A stretch of DNA of 42,406 bases from positions 1 to 42,406 of the forward strand of contig JABDAU010000029.1 of NCBI GenBank assembly GCA_013289045.1, in the 5' to 3' direction. The stretch is from Bacteroidota bacterium. GTDB lineage: Bacteria; Bacteroidota; Bacteroidia; Sphingobacteriales; Sphingobacteriaceae. Both the position numbers and the translations under genes were made by a program. Positions 31,818-39,824 of this stretch are shown piece by piece (position 1 is the stretch's first letter; every line of letters starts with the position of its first letter). Under the pieces are notes generated by a model. That model had not been told where the DNA came from. It ran no database searches and saw nothing but the letters and a program-made list of their open reading frames with translations.

Positions 31818-33272
31818 ATGGAACTAATTATCTATTTGATTAAAGTAACAGGCTGCACTGCGGCGTTTTACATGGTTTATTATATATTATTTCAAAAATT
31901 AACTTTCTTTAATTTAAACAGGTGGTATTTATTAGGTTCGTTGGTGCTTAGCCTTGCTGTACCGCTGCTGCACATTGGGATAAAAACTCAGGCTCCTTTA
32001 AGCGACGTTAAGCCCATTGTCGTCAATTCCTTTACCCAAACAATTACCGAGACAGCCGATCCAGTTATATTGAGCCAACCGGTTACGCACGTTAATTGGT
32101 TGCAATTATACGTATACGTTTACCTGGCAATTGCTGCACTTCTCTTGTTTAAATTACTGATAGACCTTGCCAGGATATTATACAAAGCCAATAAATACGG
32201 CGAGCAACAAAACGGCTATTCTTTGGTAAACGAGCAGATACAAAACAACTCTTCGTTTTTTAAATACATTTTTCTAAACAGTACAGACCTAAGCACCATT
32301 GAAAAAGAGCAGGTTATAGCCCACGAAATTCTTCACGCGCAAAAACTGCATTCGCTTGATAATTTATTCAGTGCGGTGTTAAAAACCTTGCTATGGTTTA
32401 ATCCTTTTATTTACCTTTTTGGAAAGGCACTGTGCCAGGCGCACGAATTTGAAGTTGACCGTTGTTTAGCCAATCGTTACAATTCAAAAAATTATGCGGG
32501 TTTGTTACTTAAGCTATCGGCACATGCTAACGTGGGTTTAACAAACCAGTTTAGCGCGTACGGTTTAAAAACTCGCATCACAATGTTGTTTAACAAACCA
32601 TCGGCAGCAGTCAAAAAAATAAGATATCTGCTGGCAATACCAGTAATGAGTGTCCTGGTCTACTTTTTATGTGTAGATAAAGTTTATAGCCATAGCAAAA
32701 CTACTCCCGTTGCTAATCTTGTTTTGGTGTTGGATGCCGGCCATGGCGGTAAAAATACGGGATCGATAGCGGCAAGTGGTGTTACGGAAAAAGATCTCGC
32801 CCTCACTATGGTGAAACAAATTAAAGCTATTGCCGAAGAACGCGGTATTAAAACAGTACTAACCCGGAACGATGATAGCGATATTTCGCTTGCTGAAAGG
32901 CTTAAACCCGAGGGTAATATATTTGTATCAGTACATGTTAATTCTGTCGGCTCTTACAAAGATGCGGATAAATATAATGGTATATTAATAATGACCGACT
33001 ATCATAAAATCAACCCCGGGTCGGAGAAATTGGCTAATATTTTTACCCACGAAATGCAGCATTTGAACGGTATAGCCATTGATACAGTTACCCGTCACCA
33101 AGGTATAGCGATATTAAGAGATAACAGAATACCTGCAATCCTAATAGAGTTAGGATACCTAAGTAACAAAAGCGATTTGAATTATATTACCAATAAAGAT
33201 AACCAACATGATGTAGCCGAAAAGTTTGTAGATGCTGTTATAGTCTATAAAACCCGATACGGCGCTAAGTAG
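31818..33272 (+). CDS. M56 membrane metalloprotease fused to an Amidase_3 cell-wall amidase
   Basis: This 484-residue protein is a two-part fusion. Residues 1-290 form a BlaR1/MecR1-type M56 protease: four membrane helices (about 5-25, 36-55, 95-115, 268-286) and the zinc motif H169-E170-x2-H173 (AHEILHAQKLHSLD), with HEFEVD at 209-214 as the third ligand region. Residues 298-484 form an N-acetylmuramoyl-L-alanine amidase domain with a complete active site: H309 (DAGHGG), E324 (TEKDLAL), H373 (SVHVNS) and E444 (LIELGYLSN). The final membrane helix puts the amidase in the periplasm. In BlaR1 that position holds a penicillin-binding sensor. Here an enzyme of peptidoglycan takes its place, which suggests sensing or trimming of muropeptides and cleavage of the repressor encoded one base upstream. 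This signalling role is inference. Confidence 0.9.
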   Translation: MELIIYLIKVTGCTAAFYMVYYILFQKLTFFNLNRWYLLGSLVLSLAVPLLHIGIKTQAPLSDVKPIVVNSFTQTITETADPVILSQPVTHVNWLQLYVYVYLAIAALLLFKLLIDLARILYKANKYGEQQNGYSLVNEQIQNNSSFFKYIFLNSTDLSTIEKEQVIAHEILHAQKLHSLDNLFSAVLKTLLWFNPFIYLFGKALCQAHEFEVDRCLANRYNSKNYAGLLLKLSAHANVGLTNQFSAYGLKTRITMLFNKPSAAVKKIRYLLAIPVMSVLVYFLCVDKVYSHSKTTPVANLVLVLDAGHGGKNTGSIAASGVTEKDLALTMVKQIKAIAEERGIKTVLTRNDDSDISLAERLKPEGNIFVSVHVNSVGSYKDADKYNGILIMTDYHKINPGSEKLANIFTHEMQHLNGIAIDTVTRHQGIAILRDNRIPAILIELGYLSNKSDLNYITNKDNQHDVAEKFVDAVIVYKTRYGAK

Positions 33273-33508
33273 ATACTTAAAGATTCAGCTACCAACCAGT
33301 CAGAAATTATAGGATTTACGACTCAAGTGGTCATTTTTGATTATTAGACTATTAATATTAAAAAATGTGTATATACTACCAGCTATGTTAAAAGATATCC
33401 AATTTGACCTTGCAAAGTAAGCCGAATCACAAGAGTTTTTGCGCATCTTAACAGTTATTGCTGAAACAAATAAATCCGTCATGATCAAAATATATCATTG
33501 GTGCTGTA

Positions 33509-33516
33509 TACCTTTG
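33509..33516 (+). promoter_or_regulatory. -7 box of hemW
   Basis: TACCTTTG matches TAnnTTTG and lies five bases before the chosen ATG at 33522. A good -33 TTG is lacking. It supports the later start over the frame opening at 33498. Confidence 0.5.
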
Positions 33517-33521
33517 CGCCA

Positions 33522-34646
33522 ATGGCAGGCATCTACATCCACATCCCTTTTTGCAAACAAGCCTGTTATTATTGCGATTTCCATTTCAGCACTTCCCTAA
33601 AATATAAAGATGAATTGCTGCAGGCATTGGTAAAGGAGATCAAACTGCAAAAGACTTATTTAAACGGCGAAACCGTTGAAACCATATACTTTGGCGGCGG
33701 TACGCCATCGTTACTGGACGAGGCAGAGATCAGCCTGCTCATCAATACCATTACCGAGCTGCATTCCGTCTCGTCATCTGCAGAAATTACGCTGGAAGCT
33801 AATCCTGATGACCTGGACGGAAACAAAGTCCGGTCACTAACCCAAACACCCGTTAACCGCCTGAGCATTGGCATACAATCATTTTTTGACGAAGACCTGC
33901 AATGGATGAACCGCGCGCACCGAAGCGTTGAGGCAGAATCATCTGTAAAACGGGCGCAGGATGCAGGGCTTGAAAACATAACGGTCGACCTGATCTATGG
34001 CTATCCCCTGCTTACCGACCAAAAGTGGACGTATAACCTGGATAAGGTTTTTGAGCTTGGCGTACCGCACGTATCGGCCTATTCCATGACAGTTGAGCCG
34101 CGCACCGCGCTGGCATCATTCATCAAAAAGCAACAGCAGCCTGCCATGAACGATGAGCAAAGCGCTGCACAGTTTTTATACATGATGGACGCTATGCAGC
34201 AGCATGGTTTTGAGCATTACGAGATCTCCAATTTCTGCAAGCCGGGGCATTATTCGCAGCATAATTCCAATTACTGGAAAGGCGTAAAATACCTCGGCAT
34301 AGGCCCATCGGCACACAGCTTTAACGGCGAAACCCGCCAATGGAACGTTGCCAATAATACTAAGTTTATTGAATCGCTGGAAAGCGGGAAGATCCCTGCC
34401 GAAACGGAGTTCCTTTCTGAAAGCGACCGGCTGAATGAATATGTGATGACCTCCCTGCGCACCATGTGGGGGCTGGACCTGGATAAGCTGAATACCATTG
34501 CCAAAGGCAGCGATAGCGAATTACTGAAAGCTGCGGAACAGTTTTTTGATAAGGGATATATTGAGATGGATGAGCGGGTAATACGGTTGACGCAGACGGG
34601 GAAGTTGTATGCAGACCATGTAGCGGCGGAGTTGTTTTTCAATTAA
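33522..34646 (+). CDS. hemW: HemW-like radical SAM protein
   Basis: This 374-residue protein belongs to the HemN/HemW radical SAM group. C11, C15 and C18 in PFCKQACYYCDFHFS form the [4Fe-4S] site. IYFGGGTPSLL and RLSIGIQSFFDEDLQWMNRAH are family marks, and the HemN C-terminal domain ends in AELFFN. It lacks the N-terminal extension of true HemN, which fits HemW, a haem chaperone rather than coproporphyrinogen III dehydrogenase. I chose the ATG at 33522 (MAGIYIHIPFC); the GTG/ATG-region frame at 33498 adds eight residues not seen in relatives. Confidence 0.92.
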   Translation: MAGIYIHIPFCKQACYYCDFHFSTSLKYKDELLQALVKEIKLQKTYLNGETVETIYFGGGTPSLLDEAEISLLINTITELHSVSSSAEITLEANPDDLDGNKVRSLTQTPVNRLSIGIQSFFDEDLQWMNRAHRSVEAESSVKRAQDAGLENITVDLIYGYPLLTDQKWTYNLDKVFELGVPHVSAYSMTVEPRTALASFIKKQQQPAMNDEQSAAQFLYMMDAMQQHGFEHYEISNFCKPGHYSQHNSNYWKGVKYLGIGPSAHSFNGETRQWNVANNTKFIESLESGKIPAETEFLSESDRLNEYVMTSLRTMWGLDLDKLNTIAKGSDSELLKAAEQFFDKGYIEMDERVIRLTQTGKLYADHVAAELFFN

Positions 34647-34648
34647 AT

Positions 34649-34785
34649 CCGTCATGGCGAGGAACGAAGCCACCTCTGCGTAAACCATTCAATGTAACGA
34701 ATGGTTATTGGCCTAACGTCATTTAACAAACTTTTTACTACCTGATTTGCATGTGCAGAGGTGGCTTCGTTCCTCGCCATGACGG
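34649..34785. repeat. Perfect 31-bp inverted repeat, 75-base spacer
   Basis: The arm at 34649-34679 (begins CCGTCATGGCGAGGAACGAA) is the exact reverse complement of 34755-34785. It starts three bases after the hemW stop codon. The sequence is of a type widely scattered in Sphingobacteriaceae and other genomes, from memory. It carries no open frame, so it looks like a miniature palindromic element or a strong RNA hairpin. Confidence 0.88.
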
Positions 34786-34802
34786 TCTGGGTGGGCTAAG
34801 CC

Positions 34803-34823
34803 GTGTAGCAGCGCGCGCTACAC
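34803..34823. repeat. Small palindrome GTGTAGC-GCTACAC
   Basis: GTGTAGC (34803-34809) and GCTACAC (34817-34823) form a 7-bp stem around AGCGCGC. Further GCTACAC-like copies follow at 34850-34863 (ATGCTACACTTTGCTAC). No T-run is adjacent. Confidence 0.55.
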
Positions 34824-34979
34824 TTTACACATAAAAGCGCTACGGAAATGCTACACTTTGCTACAGGAACAAATAAAAATACATCTTGATTATCAGCAAG
34901 TTATGAATTCTTTATCGCTTTAAAGACGAGAAATCTTTATTACTTATTTAGTTACAAAAACGCTTAAAAAAGGTATAAT

Positions 34980-36782
34980 TTATTTAGAAAAATACGCTTT
35001 TATCGCCTTTGCCTGCTTAGTATTCACCACTTCCATCAACTCCTCTTCAGTCGCCTCGCGCACTTTCTTTACCGATTTAAAATACTTGAGCAGTTTAGCT
35101 GAAGAAGTTTTGCCTACGCCTTCTATTAGTTCCAACTCGGTTACCAGCGTACCCTGGTCGCGTTTTTTACGGTGGAAGGTGATGCCGAAGCGGTGGGCTT
35201 CGTCGCGCAGTTGCTGGATGACCTTCAGCGTTTCGGATTTTTTATCGAGATAGAGCGGGTATTGATCGCCGGGATAATAGAGCTCTTCCAAACGCTTGGC
35301 TATGCCGATCACGGTTACCTGCTTTTCAATGCCCAACAATGTGAGGCTTTTCAGCGCTGAGGATAACTGGCCTTTGCCACCGTCGATAATGATGAGTTGC
35401 GGCAGTTCGGTTCCTTCATCCAGCATACGGCGGTATCGGCGGTGCACGGCCTCTTCCATGGTGGCGAAGTCGTTGGGGCCTTCAACAGTTTTTACGTTAA
35501 AATGCCTATAGTCCTTTTTAGATGGCTTGCCGTCCCTGAATACCACGATAGCCGAAACCGGGTATTTGCCCTGGAAATTGGAGTTATCAAAACACTCGAT
35601 ATGCCGCGGCAGTTGGTTCATGCGCAGGTCCTTCATCATCTGCGTAAGCAGGCGATCGGTGCGTATTTCAGGGTTGAGCTTTTCGTATTGATCTATTCTT
35701 TCCTTTTTAAAGAACAGCACATTTTTTTGTGAGAGGTCAAGCAGCTTTTTCTTCTCTCCCAGCTTAGGCACAGTGAATTTGATGCCGGCGGTATCTTCCA
35801 GGTCGATATCAAAAGGAACGATGATCTCTTTCGAATGGCTGCTGTACCTGCTCCTGAATTCGGAGATCGCCAGCGTAAGCAGCTCTTCATCCGTCTCATC
35901 CAGGCGTTTTTTCAACTCGATGGTTTGCGTTTGGATGATGGTGCCGTTCATGATCTTCAGGAAATTCACAAAGGCATATTTCTCTTCGGATGCAATGCTA
36001 AACACATCTACATCGGTAATAGAAGAGTTTACAACGGTGGATTTGCTCTGGTAATTCTCCAGCAGATCGAACTTGCGCTTCAGCTTATGCGCGTATTCGA
36101 AATTCATATTGGCAACGGCGTTATCCAGATCAGATTTTAGTCCACGCAGTACCGCGCTTATTTTACCGTTCAGGATATCTTTTATTTCCTCGATGCTGTT
36201 ATCGTAATCCGTTTCCGTTTGATAGTTCTGGCAAGGGCCTTTGCAATTGCCTAACTGGTACTCCAAACAGACCTTGAATTTACCTTTTTCGATATTCTCC
36301 CGCGTAAGCGGCAGGTTGCAGGTGCGCAATGGGTAGGTTTCGCGTATCAGATCCAATATATTATGCATCATGCTTACCGATGCATACGGACCCAGATATT
36401 TGGAGCCATCGCGAATAATACGGCGCGTCCAAAAGATACGGGGGTAGTTTTCGTTCTTGATGATGATCCAGGGATAGGTCTTATCGTCCTTCAGCATCAC
36501 GTTGTAACGCGGTTGATGTTTTTTGATCAGGCTGTTTTCCAGCAGCCAGGCATCAACCTCGGTATCAACTATAGTGAAAGTGATATTCCTGATCTTGGAT
36601 ACCAAAACGCGGGTCTTTGCATTGATATTCAGATCTTTATTAAAATAAGAACCTACACGGTTACGCAAATCCTTTGCCTTGCCGATGTAGATCAGCTCCT
36701 TCTCGCTATCCCAATATTGATACACCCCCGGTTTATGGGGGATATTTTTTAATGCGGCCTTGTAATCAAATTTTTCGGTCAT
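34980..36782 (-). CDS. uvrC: Excinuclease ABC subunit C
   Basis: This 600-residue protein makes both cuts in nucleotide excision repair with UvrA/UvrB. The GIY-YIG nuclease is at residues 15-95 (GVYQYWDSEKELIYIGKAKDL). A four-cysteine cluster (C-NLPLTR...C-LEYQLGN-C-KGP-C) follows near 155-187. The UVR motif is near 210-240, then the RNase H-like endonuclease domain (HIECFDNSNFQGKYPVSAIV). A helix-hairpin-helix region ends the protein (LIEGVGKTSSAKLLKYF). Length and order are those of the family. Convergent with hemW. Confidence 0.97.
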   Translation of the reverse strand: MTEKFDYKAALKNIPHKPGVYQYWDSEKELIYIGKAKDLRNRVGSYFNKDLNINAKTRVLVSKIRNITFTIVDTEVDAWLLENSLIKKHQPRYNVMLKDDKTYPWIIIKNENYPRIFWTRRIIRDGSKYLGPYASVSMMHNILDLIRETYPLRTCNLPLTRENIEKGKFKVCLEYQLGNCKGPCQNYQTETDYDNSIEEIKDILNGKISAVLRGLKSDLDNAVANMNFEYAHKLKRKFDLLENYQSKSTVVNSSITDVDVFSIASEEKYAFVNFLKIMNGTIIQTQTIELKKRLDETDEELLTLAISEFRSRYSSHSKEIIVPFDIDLEDTAGIKFTVPKLGEKKKLLDLSQKNVLFFKKERIDQYEKLNPEIRTDRLLTQMMKDLRMNQLPRHIECFDNSNFQGKYPVSAIVVFRDGKPSKKDYRHFNVKTVEGPNDFATMEEAVHRRYRRMLDEGTELPQLIIIDGGKGQLSSALKSLTLLGIEKQVTVIGIAKRLEELYYPGDQYPLYLDKKSETLKVIQQLRDEAHRFGITFHRKKRDQGTLVTELELIEGVGKTSSAKLLKYFKSVKKVREATEEELMEVVNTKQAKAIKAYFSK

Positions 36783-36847
36783 TTATTTCACATCCTTGCA
36801 AACGCAGCGAGGCAATCATATTTCTTTGAATACTTATGCCTTCAAAT

Positions 36848-36888
36848 AAAGAAGGCCGTACCATTTATGTGATGATACGACCTTTATT
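36848..36888 (-). terminator. Terminator of the 54-codon gene
   Basis: On the minus strand GGTCGTA and TACGGCC (36854-36860 and 36876-36882, plus-strand coordinates) form a stem with one G-T pair, followed by TTCTTTATTT. It lies about 25 bases past the stop codon at 36907 and separates the gene from uvrC. Confidence 0.6.
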
Positions 36889-36906
36889 GCGATTTTTTTG
36901 TAAAAA

Positions 36907-37071
36907 TTACTTCTTTTTCGTTTCTGGCAAAACCAGTTTGCTTACCGCAATCTTAGCTTCTTCGGCCTTTTTAACAAAAAATGGATCATTAGCATGGCTC
37001 TTAATATCACTGCTTACAATAGCACCGCCACCATAACTTATATTATTATCCGCTTTTTTAACTACAGGCAT
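36907..37071 (-). CDS. Small 54-residue protein downstream of the DUF6934-like gene
   Basis: This 54-codon gene reads MPVVKKADNNISYGGGAI to SKLVLPETKKK. It is basic at both ends, with a glycine triplet in the middle and a helix (NDPFFVKKAEEAKIAVSKL). There is no signal peptide or membrane segment. Support for coding: a strong ribosome-binding site AGAAAGGAG nine bases before the ATG, a full promoter (-33 TTG, 20 bases, TATCTTTG) inside the end of the upstream gene, and a terminator after the stop. I do not recognise a family. It starts 36 bases after the DUF6934-like gene and may be its functional partner. Confidence 0.72.
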   Translation of the reverse strand: MPVVKKADNNISYGGGAIVSSDIKSHANDPFFVKKAEEAKIAVSKLVLPETKKK

Positions 37072-37094
37072 ACTAACTCCTTTCTATGTACTTT

Positions 37095-37125
37095 CAAAGA
37101 TACAAGTTCATTTCCTTTTTATCAA
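37095..37125 (-). promoter_or_regulatory. Promoter of the 54-codon gene
   Basis: On the minus strand TTG (37123-37125), a 20-base spacer, and TATCTTTG (37095-37102) match the Bacteroidota consensus in both elements and spacing. The -33 element and most of the spacer lie within the 3' end of the DUF6934-like gene (stop at 37108). It allows the small gene to be expressed apart from its neighbour. Confidence 0.7.
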
Positions 37126-37548
37126 GAACGCTTCATAGTTAACATTCTTCTCTATAGGGTATGTTCTATCTCCTGATATTCCATAAACATCAAATTTTGT
37201 GCAAATCTCATCAAATATTTTATTTATACCCATTTGGTAAAGCCTTGTTCTTGCAGGTGTACTTCCGGTAGCATATATGAAATGATTTCCATAATGATCA
37301 CAAAAATCATTAACCGTATGAGCTACTGTTGCCAAGACAATGTCCCGGTCCGCATTATTACTTGTCGTCGAATCATCAACCTCACCCGAATTTGGATCTT
37401 GATCTCCGAACGCGAGATTGTAGATTACAGGATTATCCTGCAATTTTTGAAACCTTACTACCTTTCTTATTTTCCCATTGGGCCCAATACTATCAAAAGC
37501 ATATTCCTGGAAGTCGCTGGTTAAATAATCATAATGCGGCAAATTCAT
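37108..37548 (-). CDS. DUF6934-like protein
   Basis: This 146-residue protein matches a Bacteroidota family that I recall as DUF6934: an N-terminal YEFFS-like strand (DFQEYAFDSIGPNGKIRKVVRF), then NLAFGDQDPNSGEVDDS, NNADRDIVLATVAHTVNDF, the highly typical YATGSTPARTRLYQMGINKI, and a C-terminal YGISGDRTYPIEKNVNYEAFLIKRK. No catalytic site is recognised. Its function is unknown. In my recollection it often stands beside very small genes, as here, which suggests a toxin-antitoxin-like module. That is unproven. Located between the PBP1a gene and the 54-codon gene. Confidence 0.78.
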   Translation of the reverse strand: MNLPHYDYLTSDFQEYAFDSIGPNGKIRKVVRFQKLQDNPVIYNLAFGDQDPNSGEVDDSTTSNNADRDIVLATVAHTVNDFCDHYGNHFIYATGSTPARTRLYQMGINKIFDEICTKFDVYGISGDRTYPIEKNVNYEAFLIKRK

Positions 37549-37579
37549 TCGTTTTGGTTACGACGAAATAAAAAGATGT

Positions 37580-39823
37580 TTAAAACTCCAGCTTCTTATC
37601 CGCCTCAGGCGTGGTATTTTGCTGCTGCTGATTATACTGGTTACAATCCAACTGGATGCTTACGCCGCCTTTGGGTGGGTCGAAATCGACATTCTTTTTA
37701 ATGCCGAGCGCCGGGTTGGCGTATACTTTTTGCATGTACAGCGCCCATATTGGCAAAGCCGTATTGGCGCCTTCGCCAAATGCGGTGGAGCGAAAGTGTA
37801 TCGCACGATTTTCAAAACCTGTCCAAACGCCGGTTACCAGTTGAGGAGTAATGCCGATAAACCAGCCGTCGGAGTTATTGCTGGTGGTGCCTGTTTTGCC
37901 GCCTATCGGGTTATACAAATGATAGGTAAATTGCATGCGTGAACCCGTACCTTCCTGTATAACGCCTTTCAACAAGTAGGTCATCACGTAAGCGTTTTGC
38001 TCGTTCATGGCCTGGCGTATTTGCGGGTGACTGGTGTACAGCACGTTGCCGTTCTTGTCTTCTATCCGTGTAATAAATGTAGGCTGCGTCCATATTCCAT
38101 GATTGGCGAACGTACAATAAGCCGCCGTCATATCAAATACCGAGGCATCAAATGTGCCCAGGCAAATAGATGGATATGGATCGAGATTCGGGCTGTTCAC
38201 ACCCATCCTTTTAATCTGTTCTACCACAGGCGCAGGCGTAACCATTTTCATAATGTGGGCCGTTATCCAGTTCTGCGACCATGCCAGTGCCGAACGCATG
38301 CTCAACATACCCGGCTTAGTATCGTAAGAATGCGGACACCAGCCATCAACCGTATCCGGTACGTTGTTAAATTGCTGGCATGGCGAATAGCCTTGCTCTA
38401 TAGCAACTGCATAGGTAAATGGCTTAGCTGTTGAGCCCACCTGCCGTGTACCCACCTTTACCTGGTCATATTTAAAGTGCTCGAAGTTGATACCACCAAC
38501 CCAGGCTTTAACATAACCGGTTGTCGGGTCCATGCTCATCAGCGAGTTACGCAGCATCAGCTGGCAAAATACCACCGAGTCTATCGGTTTCATCACCATG
38601 GTGGTATCGCCTTTCCAGGTAAACATGTCCAGGCTATCTACTGTGTTGAAGTTTTCGGTGATCTCGTCGTCCGATTTACCATCTTCCTTCAACTCTTTAT
38701 ATCTGTCCGAACGCTGGATGCCTTGTTGAATAAGGTCTTTAAACCCTGGTATTAATTTATAAAGATCAGACCCTTTTATCGTTCCGTTATACAGCACCTG
38801 CAGCTTGCGCATATACTCGCGCTGCGATTCCTCGGCATAGCCCTGCATAGTCGCGTCAATGGTTGTATAAATTTTCAGGCCATCACGGTCGAGGTCATAT
38901 GGTGTACCATCGGGTTTTGCGATGGATTTATCAACCAGGATATTCTGCACTTCTTTTTTAAGCACTGCACGGAAATACTGCGCCAAGCCTTCATTATGAT
39001 CAATACGGGTGAACTCCAGCCCAAGTGGCTTATGCTTAAACTCTTCTACCTGGCCGCTGCTCAGGAAATTTGCCTGCGCCATGCGCTCCAAAACAAAGTT
39101 GCGGCGATTTTTAGCCCTGTCGGGATGGTTGATAGGCGAGTAATATCCCGGTGCGTTCAGCATACCTATTAATAAGGCGGCCTGGTCAGGCGTTAATTTA
39201 TCAGGAGTGGTATTATAATAAGTGATCGCTGCGGATTTTATCCCATAAGTATTATAGGCGCCAAAGCTAACCGTATTGAGGTACATGGTAAGGATCTCTT
39301 CCTTGGTATAATGCCTTTCCAGCTTAACGGAAATGATCCATTCCTTCAGCTTCTGCGTAAAGCGCACAAAGGCGTTATGGCTGCCGCCGCCATTGAACAG
39401 GTTTTTGGCCAGCTGCTGTGTAATGGTACTGCCCCCCTGGTGTTTGCCCACAAGGTTATACAATATAATACTGAAAGAACGAGAAAAGTCGATACCTGAA
39501 TGCTCATAAAAACGGGTGTCCTCTGTAGCCACAAGTGCGTTCACTACGTTTGGCGAAAGCTCTTTAAAGGTAACAGGGGAACGGTTCTGTACATAATAAG
39601 TACCCAAAACCTTCCCATCGGATGAGATGATCTGCGTAGCGGTATTACTTTTAGGATTTTCGAGATCGCGGAAAGGGGGCAGCGGCCCAAAGAGACCCAG
39701 CATAGTAAACACGATGAGCAAAACGAAGATCACAAATACGCCGATAACCGTTTTCCAGATATAGCCGCTATATCTTCTCTTGTCCTGTTGCGAAAGTTCG
39801 TCCTCTTTCCTTTTTACATACAT
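37580..39823 (-). CDS. Class A penicillin-binding protein (PBP1a type)
   Basis: This 747-residue bifunctional enzyme has a short cytoplasmic N-terminus, a membrane helix (about 23-42), and a GT51 transglycosylase domain with catalytic E101 (ATEDTRFYEHSGID) and GGSTITQQLAKNLF. The transpeptidase domain has S464 in the STAK box (VGSTAKPF), SQN in WSQNW, and the KTG box in GGKTGTTSNN near 645. It polymerises and cross-links peptidoglycan in the periplasm. The start lies one base after the stop of the PorW/SprE-like gene, so translation is probably coupled to it. Length is usual for the Bacteroidota form. Confidence 0.95.
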   Translation of the reverse strand: MYVKRKEDELSQQDKRRYSGYIWKTVIGVFVIFVLLIVFTMLGLFGPLPPFRDLENPKSNTATQIISSDGKVLGTYYVQNRSPVTFKELSPNVVNALVATEDTRFYEHSGIDFSRSFSIILYNLVGKHQGGSTITQQLAKNLFNGGGSHNAFVRFTQKLKEWIISVKLERHYTKEEILTMYLNTVSFGAYNTYGIKSAAITYYNTTPDKLTPDQAALLIGMLNAPGYYSPINHPDRAKNRRNFVLERMAQANFLSSGQVEEFKHKPLGLEFTRIDHNEGLAQYFRAVLKKEVQNILVDKSIAKPDGTPYDLDRDGLKIYTTIDATMQGYAEESQREYMRKLQVLYNGTIKGSDLYKLIPGFKDLIQQGIQRSDRYKELKEDGKSDDEITENFNTVDSLDMFTWKGDTTMVMKPIDSVVFCQLMLRNSLMSMDPTTGYVKAWVGGINFEHFKYDQVKVGTRQVGSTAKPFTYAVAIEQGYSPCQQFNNVPDTVDGWCPHSYDTKPGMLSMRSALAWSQNWITAHIMKMVTPAPVVEQIKRMGVNSPNLDPYPSICLGTFDASVFDMTAAYCTFANHGIWTQPTFITRIEDKNGNVLYTSHPQIRQAMNEQNAYVMTYLLKGVIQEGTGSRMQFTYHLYNPIGGKTGTTSNNSDGWFIGITPQLVTGVWTGFENRAIHFRSTAFGEGANTALPIWALYMQKVYANPALGIKKNVDFDPPKGGVSIQLDCNQYNQQQQNTTPEADKKLEF

Positions 39824-39824
39824 A

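Larger units (their letters stand above)
34647..34979. other. Gene-free stretch between convergent hemW and uvrC
   Basis: This 333-base gap holds the perfect inverted repeat 34649-34785 and a second palindrome at 34803-34823, then A/T-rich sequence with repeated GCTACAC units (34817-34863). No gene is visible. Both genes end into it, so the repeats may serve as terminators. Confidence 0.7.

Noticed and set aside
36836..37036. Plus-strand frames over the 54-codon gene
   Set aside because: They are antisense to a gene with promoter, ribosome-binding site and terminator, and cross the terminator hairpin.
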